Source of the DNA: an uncultured Eubacteriales bacterium
GTDB lineage: Bacteria > Bacillota > Clostridia > Christensenellales > Aristaeellaceae
DNA length: 64,000 nucleotides
Assembly (NCBI GenBank): GCA_902761755.1
Contig: CACWLP010000004.1
Coordinates: forward strand, 1 to 64,000
Reading direction: 5' to 3'
Position 1 is the first letter of the stretch, and each line of letters begins with the position of its first letter. Positions 46,787 to 55,819 of this stretch are shown piece by piece. The position numbers and the translations under genes are program-made. The notes under the pieces are model-generated. The model searched no databases and had not been told where the DNA came from. It was given only the letters and a program-made list of their open reading frames with translations.

Positions 46787-48118
46787 TCAGTACATCACGA
46801 TGTACCGGTCGATCTCCCATTTGCTCACGTGGGTGCGGTAGGCGTCCCATTCCTTTTCCTTGCCTTCCACATACTGGGACAGCACGTGCTCGCCCAGGGC
46901 GGCGCAGATCACCTCGTCCGCTTTCAGGCATTCCACCGCTTCCTTCAGCGTGCCGGGCAGGGATTTGATGCCCTTCTTCTCCCGGGTGGGGCCGTCCATG
47001 GCGAAGATGTTTTCGGTGATCTCATCCGGCGGCGTCAGGCCCTTTTCGATGCCGTCCAGGCCGGCTGCCAGGCAAACCGCCATGTTCAAATACGGGTTGC
47101 AGCTGGGATCGGGGCAGCGCAGCTCCACCCGCGTGCCCATGCCCCGGGCGGCGGGAATGCGGATCAGGGCCGAGCGGTTGCTGGCGCTCCAGGCCAGATA
47201 GCAGGGGGCTTCATAGCCCGGCACCAGGCGCTTGTAGCTGTTCACCAAAGGATTCGTAATGGCCGCCATGCCGCGGACGTGGCCCAGGATGCCGGCGATG
47301 AAGGAATAGGCTTCCTTGGAAAGCCCCCGCTTGTCGGCGGGATCGGCAAACACGTTTTTCCCGTCCTTGAACAGGCTCATGTTGGTGTGCATGCCGCTGC
47401 CGTTGATGCCGAACACGGGCTTGGGCATGAAGGTGGCGTGCAGGCCGTTTTTCTGGGCCAGGGTCTTGACCGCCAGCTTGAAGGTCATGATATTGTCGGC
47501 AGCGGTGAGGGCGTCGGTATACTTGAAGTCGATCTCATGCTGCCCGGCGGCCACCTCATGATGGCTGGCCTCGATCTCGAAGCCCATCTGCTCCAGGCTC
47601 ATGCAGATCTCCCGCCGGGTGCTTTCGCCATGATCCAGGGGGCCCAGGTCGAAGTAACCCGCTTCGTCCCCGGTGGTGGTGGTGGGCCGGCCCTGCTCAT
47701 CGGTCTGGAAGAGGAAGAATTCCATTTCCGGGCCTACGTTGAAGGAATAGCCCATGTCCGCCGCCTTTTTCAGCACCTTCTTCAGCACGCCCCGGGGATC
47801 GCCCGCAAAGGGGGTGCCGTCCGGGTTGTACACGTCGCAGATCAGCCGCGCCACCTTGCCGTGCTGCGGCCGCCAGGGCAGGATGGTGAAGGTGCTCAGA
47901 TCGGGGCGCAGATACTGGTCGCTTTCGTTGATGCGCACAAAGCCTTCGATGCTGCTGCCGTCGATCATGATCTCGTTGTTCACGGCCTTTTCGATCTGGC
48001 TGGCAGTGATGGCCACGTTTTTCAGCTGGCCGAAAATATCGGTGAACTGCATGCGGATGAACTCCACGTCGTCTTCCCGTACCATGCGGATGATGTCTTC
48101 CTTGCTGTACTTGCTCAT
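46787..48118 (-). CDS. glnA: Glutamine synthetase type I
   Basis: The 443-residue GSI-alpha-size enzyme that makes glutamine from glutamate and ammonia. Motifs include [30 protein letters not shown] and [16 protein letters not shown]. The adenylylation loop tyrosine of GSI-beta is not expected in this length class. It is the first gene of the glnA-ANTAR-gltB-gltD operon and has a short leader with a terminator hairpin, so regulation by attenuation is likely. Confidence 0.96.
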   Translation of the reverse strand: MSKYSKEDIIRMVREDDVEFIRMQFTDIFGQLKNVAITASQIEKAVNNEIMIDGSSIEGFVRINESDQYLRPDLSTFTILPWRPQHGKVARLICDVYNPDGTPFAGDPRGVLKKVLKKAADMGYSFNVGPEMEFFLFQTDEQGRPTTTTGDEAGYFDLGPLDHGESTRREICMSLEQMGFEIEASHHEVAAGQHEIDFKYTDALTAADNIMTFKLAVKTLAQKNGLHATFMPKPVFGINGSGMHTNMSLFKDGKNVFADPADKRGLSKEAYSFIAGILGHVRGMAAITNPLVNSYKRLVPGYEAPCYLAWSASNRSALIRIPAARGMGTRVELRCPDPSCNPYLNMAVCLAAGLDGIEKGLTPPDEITENIFAMDGPTREKKGIKSLPGTLKEAVECLKADEVICAALGEHVLSQYVEGKEKEWDAYRTHVSKWEIDRYIVMY

Positions 48119-48143
48119 AGGTCGCAGCCTCCTTTAATAATTA

Positions 48144-48180
48144 AAAAGCGCAAGGGAACCGGATGAATCGGCTCCCTTGC
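48144..48180 (-). terminator. Leader terminator/attenuator before glnA
   Basis: On the minus strand, hairpin 48150-48180 has a 12-bp stem with one G-T pair and a 7-nt loop, followed 2 nt later by T5. Its 5' arm begins GCAAGGGA. It lies between the promoter and the ribosome site of glnA, starting only a few bases after the predicted transcription start. Confidence 0.75.
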
Positions 48181-48189
48181 CATGGATGC

Positions 48190-48218
48190 AGAATAGCACC
48201 CCGCGGGCCGCTTGTCAA
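48190..48218 (-). promoter_or_regulatory. Promoter of the GS-GOGAT operon
   Basis: Minus-strand TTGACA (48213-48218), 17-bp spacer, TATTCT (48190-48195). Confidence 0.8.
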
Positions 48219-48271
48219 TCCGGTGGGCTGTTTTTTTCCTGTTTTTGCGTTTTCTGAGAAACCGCGGCGCA

Positions 48272-48300
48272 TTGACAGCGGACGGCGAACCTGCTATGAT
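48272..48300 (+). promoter_or_regulatory. Promoter of asnB
   Basis: TTGACA (48272-48277), 17-bp spacer, TATGAT (48295-48300). It is divergent from the glnA promoter, about 55 bp apart. Confidence 0.85.
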
Positions 48301-48310
48301 ACGTCCATCG

Positions 48311-48348
48311 GGACAAGGGCGTCCGCACGGATGCCCTGTCTCTTTTTT
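48311..48348 (+). terminator. Leader terminator/attenuator before asnB
   Basis: Hairpin 48311-48340: GACA/TGTC, a one-base bulge, GGGC/GCCC and an inner 4-bp helix, then T6 at 48343-48348. The 5' arm contains ACAAGGGC. It lies between promoter and ribosome site. Confidence 0.75.
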
Positions 48349-48371
48349 ATTTGGAGGGAGGAATCGGAAAG

Positions 48372-49952
48372 ATGTGCTCCATCTTTGGATTGACCAGTAC
48401 GAAAGTGCCCATGGAACAAATGCGCGCCTGCTTTGACCGCACTGTTTCCCGGGGGCCGGACCTGAGCCGGTTTGAAAAGATCCCCGGCGGATACCTGGGC
48501 TTTCACCGCCTGGCCATCATGGGCCTGGACGACCGGGGCATGCAGCCCTTCCATCTGGGGCTGGACGCGGTGGTGTGCAACGGCGAGCTTTACGGCTTCC
48601 GCCCGCTGCGGGACCGGCTGCTGGCCAAGTACGAATTGCACAGCCAGTCCGACTGCGAGATATTGCTTCCTCTGTATCACGAATACGGCGTGGAAATGTT
48701 CAAGACCCTGGATGCGGAATTCGCCCTGATCCTGTGGGACGGAACGCAAAAGAAGCTCATCGCCGCCCGGGACCCCATCGGCATCCGGCCCCTGTATTAC
48801 GGCAGACTGCCCGACGGCGAATGGGCCTTCGCCAGCGAGCCCAAGAACCTGATGGGCCTGTGCGATGAAATATTGCCCTTTCCCCCGGGTCATTACTGGA
48901 TGGACGGGCGTTTCGTCCAGTACGCCGACCCCGCCTACGTGGGTTACTTCACCATGAAAACCGAGGAGGAGGTGTGCCCGAAGCTCCGCCGGCTGCTGAT
49001 GGACGGCGTGCACAAGCGCCTGGACGCCGACGCACCGGTGGGTTTCCTGCTCTCCGGCGGGCTGGATTCCTCCCTGGTGTGCGCCATCGCCCAGAAGATG
49101 CTGAACAAGCCCATCCGCACCTTTGCCATCGGCATGGACGTGGACGCCATCGACCTGAAATACGCCCGCATCGTTGCGGATTACATCGGCAGCGACCATA
49201 CGGAGGTGATCATTTCCGAACAGGATGTGCTGGACGCCCTGCCCACGGTGGTGGAGCTGCTGGGCACCTGGGACATCACCACCATCCGCGCCTCCATCGG
49301 CATGTATCTGGTGTGCAAATGGATCCACGAGCACACAGATGTCCGGGTGCTGCTGACGGGAGAAATTTCCGACGAATTATTCGGCTACAAGTATACCGAT
49401 TTCGCCCCTTCTGCCGCCGCCTTCCAGGAGGAGGCGGAAAAGCGCATCCGGGAACTGCACGTGTACGACGTGCTCCGGGCCGACCGCTGCATTTCCGTCA
49501 ACAGCCTGGAGGCCCGCGTTCCTTTCGGCGATCTCAAATTCGTCCGCTACGCCATGAGCATCGATCCGGAGCTGAAAATGAACCGGCACAACATGGGCAA
49601 GTACCTGATCCGCAAGGCCTTTGCCGACGATCATATCCTCCCCGACGAGATCCTCTGGCGGCAGAAGGCGGCTTTCTCCGACGCCGTAGGCCACTCCATG
49701 GTGAACGATCTGAAAGCCCTGGCCGAAAAGACCTATACCGACAAGGAATTTGAGGAAAAAGCGGCGAAATATGATTACTGCCGCCCCTTCACCAAGGAAA
49801 GCCTGCTGTACCGGGAGCTGTTCGAGCAGTTCTATCCCGGCCAGGCCCGAATGATCCCCGACTTCTGGATGCCCAACAAAACCTGGCCCGGCTGCGACGT
49901 GGACGACCCCTCCGCCCGGGTGCTGGCCAACTACGGGGCCAGCGGCGTGTGA
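48372..49952 (+). CDS. asnB: Asparagine synthase (glutamine-hydrolysing)
   Basis: A 526-residue AsnB-type enzyme. It begins MCSIFGLTS, so Met removal exposes the class II amidotransferase cysteine; the seven-codon longer reading is rejected. The ATP pyrophosphatase motif SGGLDSSLV is present, as is the LTGEISDELFGYKY region. A GGGAGGA site lies 9 nt before the start. The gene is divergent from glnA and both have leader hairpins, fitting joint nitrogen control. Confidence 0.95.
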   Translation: MCSIFGLTSTKVPMEQMRACFDRTVSRGPDLSRFEKIPGGYLGFHRLAIMGLDDRGMQPFHLGLDAVVCNGELYGFRPLRDRLLAKYELHSQSDCEILLPLYHEYGVEMFKTLDAEFALILWDGTQKKLIAARDPIGIRPLYYGRLPDGEWAFASEPKNLMGLCDEILPFPPGHYWMDGRFVQYADPAYVGYFTMKTEEEVCPKLRRLLMDGVHKRLDADAPVGFLLSGGLDSSLVCAIAQKMLNKPIRTFAIGMDVDAIDLKYARIVADYIGSDHTEVIISEQDVLDALPTVVELLGTWDITTIRASIGMYLVCKWIHEHTDVRVLLTGEISDELFGYKYTDFAPSAAAFQEEAEKRIRELHVYDVLRADRCISVNSLEARVPFGDLKFVRYAMSIDPELKMNRHNMGKYLIRKAFADDHILPDEILWRQKAAFSDAVGHSMVNDLKALAEKTYTDKEFEEKAAKYDYCRPFTKESLLYRELFEQFYPGQARMIPDFWMPNKTWPGCDVDDPSARVLANYGASGV

Positions 49953-49966
49953 CGGGGAGACGCGTC

Positions 49967-49987
49967 CTTTCTCTGGGTCAGAGAAAG
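49967..49987. repeat. Short inverted repeat after asnB
   Basis: CTTTCTCTG (49967-49975) pairs with CAGAGAAAG (49979-49987). It has no T-tract, so it is a weak terminator at best. It could be a copy of a dispersed repeat. Positions 49953-50066 contain no gene that I can support. Confidence 0.45.
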
Positions 49988-50066
49988 TACCAAAGAGACC
50001 GATCAAGGGGATTTTGGGCCTGAGGACTGAACAGCAAACCGGGATTCTGTTTTCGAGGTACTTGAG

Positions 50067-50501
50067 ATGGGCAATCCTTTCGTCTATTATCGCATCGACT
50101 CGCTGTCAGATCTGAAGCGCTTTCCTTCCTGCTCTGTCAGCAGTCTTGACTGGCATGCAGACTTGGCAATGATTCAAAGGTTTTATGCGCGTTTCAATCA
50201 TGCCGTCAATCCTGACGAGTTCGACCGGCATGTAGGAAGTCCGCTGGCGATCATACAGAGTGGCGATATTGTCAGCTTTGCAATTCCTTTGTCTTTTCGG
50301 GAAGGAGAAATCGAAATAGGTGGCGTCGCAACTGTTTCGGATATGCAAAACAAAGGCTGCTGTAAAGCGCTCATATCGGAGATGGCTTTCAGGTTTCTGG
50401 AACAAGGAAAAGCGGCGACGCTGACAACAGAAAAAGACAACCTCCCCATGCGAAGAGCCGCTGAATGGATCGGTATGAAGCTGTTATCGAAAGATGCATG
50501 A
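50067..50501 (+). CDS. GNAT family N-acetyltransferase
   Basis: A 144-residue acetyltransferase-like protein. The central strand and acetyl-CoA loop read EIGGVATVSDMQNKGCCKAL, followed by LTTEKDNLPMRRAAEWIGMK, the usual GNAT C-terminal part. The pyrophosphate loop is altered (QNKGCC in place of RxxGxG/A), so activity is likely but not certain. Base composition is visibly more A+T-rich than in asnB and guaA. The substrate is unknown. Confidence 0.75.
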   Translation: MGNPFVYYRIDSLSDLKRFPSCSVSSLDWHADLAMIQRFYARFNHAVNPDEFDRHVGSPLAIIQSGDIVSFAIPLSFREGEIEIGGVATVSDMQNKGCCKALISEMAFRFLEQGKAATLTTEKDNLPMRRAAEWIGMKLLSKDA

Positions 50502-50516
50502 TACGAAGGGAGTAAA

Positions 50517-51635
50517 ATGGACATGCGGAATGAATATGGAAAAAAGCGCAAAAACAGACATATGAAGCGTAGGATTATTGCCCTTGTTCTGATCTGCGCC
50601 TTCTTATTCTCATGCGGAACGGATGCATATGCTTCTTTTGCAGATCCGGAGAGTCGGGATCAGAAAACACCAGCGGTTTCTGAGGACTGCCTGCATCCTG
50701 TTTCTTCCATTGAGTTCATGAGAGAATGGATTAGCGAGATCAATCAAACGGACGAGCTTATGGAGCAGCAGGGGTTTCATGCTGTAAGAAAGTACCTTCC
50801 GATGTCATTTGTGGAGGACGATGCGCCTTACACCCCGATTGAGAAGATAGCAGCCGAAGGCAGCGATGTTCACGCTACCGTGGTAATGAGAATTGAAGAA
50901 GCAGACAGTAACGAATCTTCCGTTTTTTCAATGACAGCTGTTCTGCTGGCGAACGGAAAACCAGTCGATTTCCGCCTGAATGAAAACAGCAGCCAGGAAG
51001 GAATCCTGACCGTTTCTCTGAATTCCAATCAGGATTACATCCTGTCCCTCAGTGCGGAAGATCTTCCGGCAGCCGCAGGAGAGAATAAACTGATACTGGT
51101 TGTTTTCGGATACTGCAAGGATCAGGATTTCTATCTGGATCCGCAGAGCATCACGGGTTCCTTCCTGTGCGCCGAAAAAAATAACGGTGTTTCCATCGTC
51201 CCGTGCCCGGAAAATGAAATTGATATCGTGACGATACAGAACAAAAATGAACTGGGGCAGTATGCCAGGATGGATTTCTTATCCGATGGAGAAATGACGG
51301 ATTTTCAGTCGGACCATTACGGTAATTATCTGATGACATCAAAGCCGGATCCTACTCTGCATTTTTACATGGATAATATGAATAATCCGGGACAATATGA
51401 TAACAGTAAAGGAATCATGTTCATGCTGATTGACGGCGAACTGATGCCGGTATGGAACGGAAGCTGTTTTGGGGAAATCTCAATGCGCAAAAGCGATCTG
51501 GTCAAAGTGATCCGGTTGGAGAGCGGCTTTCCGGCAGGTGAACAGCATCATGTATACTGGTATTATCAGGAGACGGAGGGATTTTCAGACTGGCCGGCCA
51601 GTGCGTCATACCGGATGAAGATAAAAATCGAATGA
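50517..51635 (+). CDS. Secreted or lipoprotein of unknown function
   Basis: A 372-residue exported protein that I do not recognise. The start at 50517 has AAGGGAG close upstream and adds a basic leader; an in-frame ATG at 50562 would give a shorter signal peptide (MKRRIIALVLICAFLFSCG). LFSC could be a weak lipobox, or cleavage could occur after YA. The rest is acidic and beta-rich with no motif that I know. It lies 15 nt after the GNAT gene and shares its A+T-rich composition, suggesting the two arrived together. Confidence 0.7.
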   Translation: MDMRNEYGKKRKNRHMKRRIIALVLICAFLFSCGTDAYASFADPESRDQKTPAVSEDCLHPVSSIEFMREWISEINQTDELMEQQGFHAVRKYLPMSFVEDDAPYTPIEKIAAEGSDVHATVVMRIEEADSNESSVFSMTAVLLANGKPVDFRLNENSSQEGILTVSLNSNQDYILSLSAEDLPAAAGENKLILVVFGYCKDQDFYLDPQSITGSFLCAEKNNGVSIVPCPENEIDIVTIQNKNELGQYARMDFLSDGEMTDFQSDHYGNYLMTSKPDPTLHFYMDNMNNPGQYDNSKGIMFMLIDGELMPVWNGSCFGEISMRKSDLVKVIRLESGFPAGEQHHVYWYYQETEGFSDWPASASYRMKIKIE

Positions 51636-51768
51636 CTCTGTTGATCAGAATACGTTGCTAAGCGTGTATATGATGAAAAGCGCTTAGAATGAGCCGGGAA
51701 ACCCGGAAGTTCATCTGACAAATTCCAGTTTGTCTTTCCAAATGCCAGTCAGCAAAGGAGCCATTTTC

Positions 51769-53313
51769 ATGCCTGATCCTCAAAAAATCATCATCCTGGA
51801 TTTCGGCGGGCAGTACACCCAATTGATCGCCCGGCGGGTGCGGGAAAACCGTGTGTATTCCGAAGTTGTGCCCTGGAGCCTTTCCGCGGTGGAAATCAAA
51901 AAGCGCCAGCCCGTGGGCGTGATCCTTTCCGGCGGGCCCTCCAGCGTGTGCGACCCGGACGCGCCGAAGTGCGACCCGGCGATCTATGATCTGGGCGTGC
52001 CGGTGCTGGGCATCTGCTATGGGATGCAGCTTACCGCCCATCTGCTGGGCGGCCGGGTGGAGCGCGCCGCAGAAAGGGAGTACGGCCGCGTCGCCGTGCG
52101 GATGAAGGAAAGCGCCGGCCTGCTGGACGGCATGAAGCCGCACAGCGCCTGCTGGATGAGCCATACCTGGCAGGTGTGCCAGTGTCCTCCCGGCTTCCGT
52201 CCCATTGCGGAAACGGAAAACTGCCCCGTGGCCGCCATGGCGGACGTGGAGAAACAAATTTACGGCGTGCAGTTCCATCCCGAAGTGACCCACACGGAGG
52301 AAGGAAAGCGGCTATTGCATAACTTCCTGTTCGGCATTTGCCATTGCGCGGGCGACTGGACCATGGACGCCTACGCCGAAACCGCCATTGGGCAAATCCG
52401 GGAGACCGTAGGAGAAACCGGAACGGTCCTGCTGGCCCTGTCCGGCGGGGTGGATTCCTCGGTGGCTGCGGCGCTGATTTACCGGGCCATCGGCAATCGC
52501 CTCACCTGCGTGTTCGTGGATCACGGGCTCTTGCGCAAGGGCGAAAGCGAGCAGGTGTGCCACGTGTTCAGCCACCTCTTCCCGGTGCGCTTCATCCGGG
52601 CGGACGCCGCGGACAAATTCTTTGCCGATCTCAAGGGCGTCACGGAGCCGGAACAGAAGCGCCATATCATCGGCCGGGATTTCATCGAAGTGTTCCGGGA
52701 AGAAGCGCGGAAGCTGGGCAGGCTGGATTATTTCGCCCAGGGCACTATTTACCCGGATGTGATCGAAAGCGGCCAGGGCACGAATGCGGCGGTGATCAAG
52801 AGCCATCACAACGTGGGCGGGCTGCCCAAAGAGCTGGGCTTTACCCAGCTCATCGAGCCCCTGCGCATGCTGTTCAAGGATGAGGTGCGCGCCCTGGGCG
52901 AAGCCCTGGGCCTCCCCCACGATCTGGTCTGGCGTCAGCCCTTCCCCGGCCCCGGCATCGCTATCCGCGTGCTGGGCGAAGTGACGCCGGAAAAGGCGCG
53001 TATCGTGCGGGAGAGCGACGCGATTTTCCGGGAGGAAGTCGCCAAGGCCGGGCTGGACCAAACGATCAGCCAATACTTTACCGTGCTCACCAACGCCCAT
53101 ACGGTGGGCGTCATGGGCGATGAGCGCACCTACGATTACGTGATCGCCCTGCGCGCCGTCACCACCGACGATTTCATGACAGCCGACTGGGCGCGCCTGC
53201 CCTACGATCTCATTGCCACGGTCTCCGCCCGGATCGTCAACGAGGTGCCCCACGCCAGCCGCGTGGTGCTGGATGTGACCACCAAACCCCCCGCCTCGGT
53301 GGAGTGGGAATAG
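51769..53313 (+). CDS. guaA: GMP synthase (glutamine-hydrolysing)
   Basis: A 514-residue enzyme converting XMP to GMP with glutamine and ATP. The amidotransferase domain has GICYGMQ with the nucleophile cysteine and [11 protein letters not shown] with the histidine. The synthetase domain has SGGVDSSV, and the C-terminus PPASVEWE is typical. I chose ATG 51769 because AAAGGAG lies 9 nt before it; an upstream in-frame start at 51730 lacks one. The 130-nt leader has two short hairpins, but I see no purine riboswitch core. Confidence 0.96.
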   Translation: MPDPQKIIILDFGGQYTQLIARRVRENRVYSEVVPWSLSAVEIKKRQPVGVILSGGPSSVCDPDAPKCDPAIYDLGVPVLGICYGMQLTAHLLGGRVERAAEREYGRVAVRMKESAGLLDGMKPHSACWMSHTWQVCQCPPGFRPIAETENCPVAAMADVEKQIYGVQFHPEVTHTEEGKRLLHNFLFGICHCAGDWTMDAYAETAIGQIRETVGETGTVLLALSGGVDSSVAAALIYRAIGNRLTCVFVDHGLLRKGESEQVCHVFSHLFPVRFIRADAADKFFADLKGVTEPEQKRHIIGRDFIEVFREEARKLGRLDYFAQGTIYPDVIESGQGTNAAVIKSHHNVGGLPKELGFTQLIEPLRMLFKDEVRALGEALGLPHDLVWRQPFPGPGIAIRVLGEVTPEKARIVRESDAIFREEVAKAGLDQTISQYFTVLTNAHTVGVMGDERTYDYVIALRAVTTDDFMTADWARLPYDLIATVSARIVNEVPHASRVVLDVTTKPPASVEWE

Positions 53314-53339
53314 CGATTGTTTTTTGACTGTATTCCCCC

Positions 53340-53368
53340 TTGACAAACCGTTCATTACCGTTTACAAT
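53340..53368 (+). promoter_or_regulatory. Promoter of the ammonium transporter gene
   Basis: TTGACA (53340-53345), 17-bp spacer and TACAAT (53363-53368). Confidence 0.85.
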
Positions 53369-53381
53369 GCCTCCAACCAGC

Positions 53382-53421
53382 AAGGCGCAAGGGTGCGTGT
53401 TACGCACCCGGCGCCTTTTTT
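53382..53421 (+). terminator. Leader terminator/attenuator before the ammonium transporter
   Basis: Hairpin 53382-53417 has GGCGC/GCGCC, an internal bulge and an 8-bp GGGTGCGT/ACGCACCC helix with a 3-nt loop, followed by T6 at 53416-53421. The 5' arm contains GCAAGGG. It lies between promoter and ribosome site. Confidence 0.8.
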
Positions 53422-53454
53422 GTTGGTTAGTTTACAGAAACGGAAGTGAGAAGC

Positions 53455-55161
53455 ATGACGTACTCTCCCGCAAACACCATCTGGGTCCTTCTGGGCGCCG
53501 CCCTGGTATTCTTCATGCAGGCGGGCTTCGCCATGTGCGAGGCAGGCTTCACCCGGGCCAAAAACACGGGCAACATCCTGATGAAGAACCTGATGGATTT
53601 CTGCATCGGCACGCCCCTGTACTGGCTGTTCGGCTTTGGCATCATGTTCGGCACGGGCACGGCGCTCTTCGGCTGGATCGACCCCTTCATCATGGGAGAT
53701 TACAGCGAGGTGCTGCGTGACATCGGCGTGCCGCTGTGGGCCTACGCCATTTTCCAGACGGTATTCTGCGCCACCTCCGCCACCATCGTCTCCGGGGCCA
53801 TGGCGGAGCGCACCAAATTCTCCGCTTACTGCCTGTACTCCGCCGCCATTTCCCTGTTCATCTATCCCGTCAGCGGCCACTGGATCTGGGGCGGCGGCTG
53901 GCTGGCGGAAATGGGCTTCCATGATTTCGCCGGCTCCACCGCCGTGCACATGGTGGGCGGCGTGTGCGCCCTGGTCGGGGCGAAGATCCTGGGCCCGCGC
54001 ATCGGCAAGTACGGCAAGGACGGAAAGCCCAAGGCCATCCTGGGCCACAACCTGTCCATCGCCGCCCTGGGCGTGTTCATCCTGTGGTTCTGCTGGTTCG
54101 GCTTCAACGGCGCGTCCACCTTGCACATGGACAGCGACGAACAGATCGGCTCCGCCAGCCTGGTATTCTTCAACACCAACCTGGCGGCGGCTGTCGCCAC
54201 CCTGGTGACCATGCTCTTTACCTGGTTGCGTTACGGCAAGCCCGACGTTTCCATGACCTTCAACGCAGCCCTGGCCGGTCTGGTGGGCATCACGGCGGGC
54301 TGCGACGCGGTAAACCCCTTCGGCGCTGCCGTCATCGGCGCCTGCTGCGGCTTTGCCGTGGTGCTGGCGGTGGGGTTCTTTGATAAGATCGTGAAGATCG
54401 ACGACCCGGTGGGCGCCATTTCCGTACACGGTGTCTGCGGCGCGCTGGGCACCATCCTCACCGGCTTCTTCGCCACCGGGATCAGCACCATGAAGGGCGT
54501 TTTCTACGGCGGCGGATTCCACTTCCTGGGCGTGCAGTGCCTGGGCGTTGTCAGCGTGATCGCCTGGACGGGTATCGTTATTACCGCCGTGTTCCTGCTG
54601 ATCAAGAAAACCATCGGGCTGCGGGCCGACGCCGCGGACGAGGTCATGGGCCTGGATCGGTCCGAGCACGGCCTGCCTACTGCCTACGCCGGCTACGCCA
54701 TGATGCCGGAGAGCACCTATGAAGACGCAGAGCCCACGGTGATTGCTTCCGCCGCGCCCGAAACGGAGGAAGCGCCCCGCAAGGCCAAGGAGAAAGCGCC
54801 CGACGCGCCGGTTTATACCCGGGTGCAGATCATCTGTCGTCCCGGCAGCCTGGAAGGCCTGAAAGCGGCTATGAACAAAATCGGCATCACGGGCATGACC
54901 GTCACCAACGTAATGGGCTACGGCGCGCAGAAGGGCAAGCCGGAATACTACCGCGGCACGCCCGTGGAAGTGACGCTGCTTCCCAAGGTGCAGGTGGATA
55001 TCGTGGTCAGTAAGGTGCCCGTCCGTCAGGTGATCGATACCGCCCGCGCCGTGCTCCATACCGGGCATATCGGCGACGGCAAGATCTTCGTATACGACGT
55101 GGAAAACGTGGTGCGCGTCCGCACCGGCGAGGAGGGCTACGACGCCCTGCAGACCGAATAA
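53455..55161 (+). CDS. amt: Ammonium transporter fused to a P-II domain
   Basis: A 568-residue protein. Residues 1 to about 400 are an Amt/Rh channel, with FAMCEAGF near the start and the twin pore histidines in STAVHMVGG and AISVHGVCGALG. A linker of Pro/Ala/Glu/Lys leads to a GlnB/GlnK-type P-II domain at about 455-568, with T-loop YGAQKGKPEYYRGTP and LLPKVQVDIV. P-II proteins normally block Amt when nitrogen is plentiful, so this fusion carries its own regulator. Start ATG 53455 follows GGAAGTGAG; the GTG three codons upstream lies inside that site. Confidence 0.93.
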   Translation: MTYSPANTIWVLLGAALVFFMQAGFAMCEAGFTRAKNTGNILMKNLMDFCIGTPLYWLFGFGIMFGTGTALFGWIDPFIMGDYSEVLRDIGVPLWAYAIFQTVFCATSATIVSGAMAERTKFSAYCLYSAAISLFIYPVSGHWIWGGGWLAEMGFHDFAGSTAVHMVGGVCALVGAKILGPRIGKYGKDGKPKAILGHNLSIAALGVFILWFCWFGFNGASTLHMDSDEQIGSASLVFFNTNLAAAVATLVTMLFTWLRYGKPDVSMTFNAALAGLVGITAGCDAVNPFGAAVIGACCGFAVVLAVGFFDKIVKIDDPVGAISVHGVCGALGTILTGFFATGISTMKGVFYGGGFHFLGVQCLGVVSVIAWTGIVITAVFLLIKKTIGLRADAADEVMGLDRSEHGLPTAYAGYAMMPESTYEDAEPTVIASAAPETEEAPRKAKEKAPDAPVYTRVQIICRPGSLEGLKAAMNKIGITGMTVTNVMGYGAQKGKPEYYRGTPVEVTLLPKVQVDIVVSKVPVRQVIDTARAVLHTGHIGDGKIFVYDVENVVRVRTGEEGYDALQTE

Positions 55162-55188
55162 AGAATCTTGAATCAAATAACGGCATGG

Positions 55189-55216
55189 AAAGAGCATCCG
55201 GGTTCGGATGCTCTTT
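55189..55216 (+). terminator. Terminator of the ammonium transporter gene
   Basis: A 12-bp perfect stem (55189-55200 with 55205-55216, 4-nt loop) followed by a T/C-rich stretch. Confidence 0.75.
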
Positions 55217-55246
55217 CTGTTCTTTCCGGATAAAGATGGGAAGCAA

Positions 55247-55272
55247 AAAAAGCCCGAATTCTCGGGCTTTTT
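55247..55272 (-). terminator. Terminator of tRNA-Pro
   Basis: An 11-bp stem (55247-55257 with 55262-55272), flanked on the minus strand by T7. It starts right after the tRNA CCA end. Confidence 0.85.
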
Positions 55273-55273
55273 C

Positions 55274-55350
55274 TGGTCTGGGTGGAGAGATTTGAACTCT
55301 CGGCCTCTTGAACCCCATTCAAGCACGCTACCAAGCTGCGCTACACCCAG
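55274..55350 (-). tRNA. tRNA-Pro (anticodon GGG)
   Basis: The minus strand folds into a full cloverleaf. The acceptor stem CTGGGTG/CACCCAG is intact. The anticodon stem is CTTGA/TCAAG with loop ATGGGGT, giving anticodon GGG for proline codons CCC/CCU. The T arm GAGAGTTCAAATCTCTC is normal. The 3' CCA is encoded in the DNA at 55274-55276. Confidence 0.95.
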
Positions 55351-55374
55351 ATGCCGTTCGCTGGCACAAGGAAT

Positions 55375-55403
55375 ATTATACGCAGGCAGGGCCATCTTGT
55401 CAA
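55375..55403 (-). promoter_or_regulatory. Promoter of tRNA-Pro
   Basis: A full consensus: TTGACA (55398-55403), 17-bp spacer, TATAAT (55375-55380), 25 nt before the tRNA. Confidence 0.85.
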
Positions 55404-55422
55404 TACCAAATTTGTTTTTTCT

Positions 55423-55785
55423 TTACCCATTCAGTTTCCGCAGGATCGCGTCGAAGGTTTCCGATGAAATATCGTGCTCGATCTTGCAGGCGTCCTCCCG
55501 GGCCGTTTCCTCCCCCACGCCCAGGCTGACCAGGAAAGCGGTCAGGGCCTTGTGGCGCTCATAGATCCGCTGGGCGATCTCCATTCCCCGTTCCGTAAGC
55601 GAGATATAATTATCCCGGTCCATGGTGATGTATCCGTTTTCCCTGAGCCGTTTCATGGCGAAGCTCACGGATGGCTTTGTAACGGAAAGGCTGTTGGCAA
55701 TATCGATGGAACGGGCGTAGCCCTTTTCCTCCTTCAGCATCAATATCCTTTCCAGATAATCTTCCGCCGACTCGTGAATGTTCAT
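55423..55785 (-). CDS. DtxR/MntR-family metal-dependent repressor
   Basis: A 120-residue regulator. The winged-helix N-terminus MNIHESAEDYLERILMLKEE and SVTKPSVSFAMKRLRENGYI are typical of DtxR/MntR. The metal-binding and dimer region has RHKALTAFLVSLGVGEETA and ACKIEHDIS, with Glu/His ligands as in MntR (which metal is not certain). The short length, with no SH3 domain, is like MntR. It follows a promoter whose -10 overlaps a perfect palindrome. No target transporter is adjacent. Confidence 0.9.
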   Translation of the reverse strand: MNIHESAEDYLERILMLKEEKGYARSIDIANSLSVTKPSVSFAMKRLRENGYITMDRDNYISLTERGMEIAQRIYERHKALTAFLVSLGVGEETAREDACKIEHDISSETFDAILRKLNG

Positions 55786-55819
55786 TCAGCCGTCCTCCTC
55801 CGGGCAAATTGACTTTCAG

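Noticed and set aside
51636..51768. Purine riboswitch before guaA
   Set aside because: I could not find the conserved three-way junction core; only short unrelated hairpins are present.
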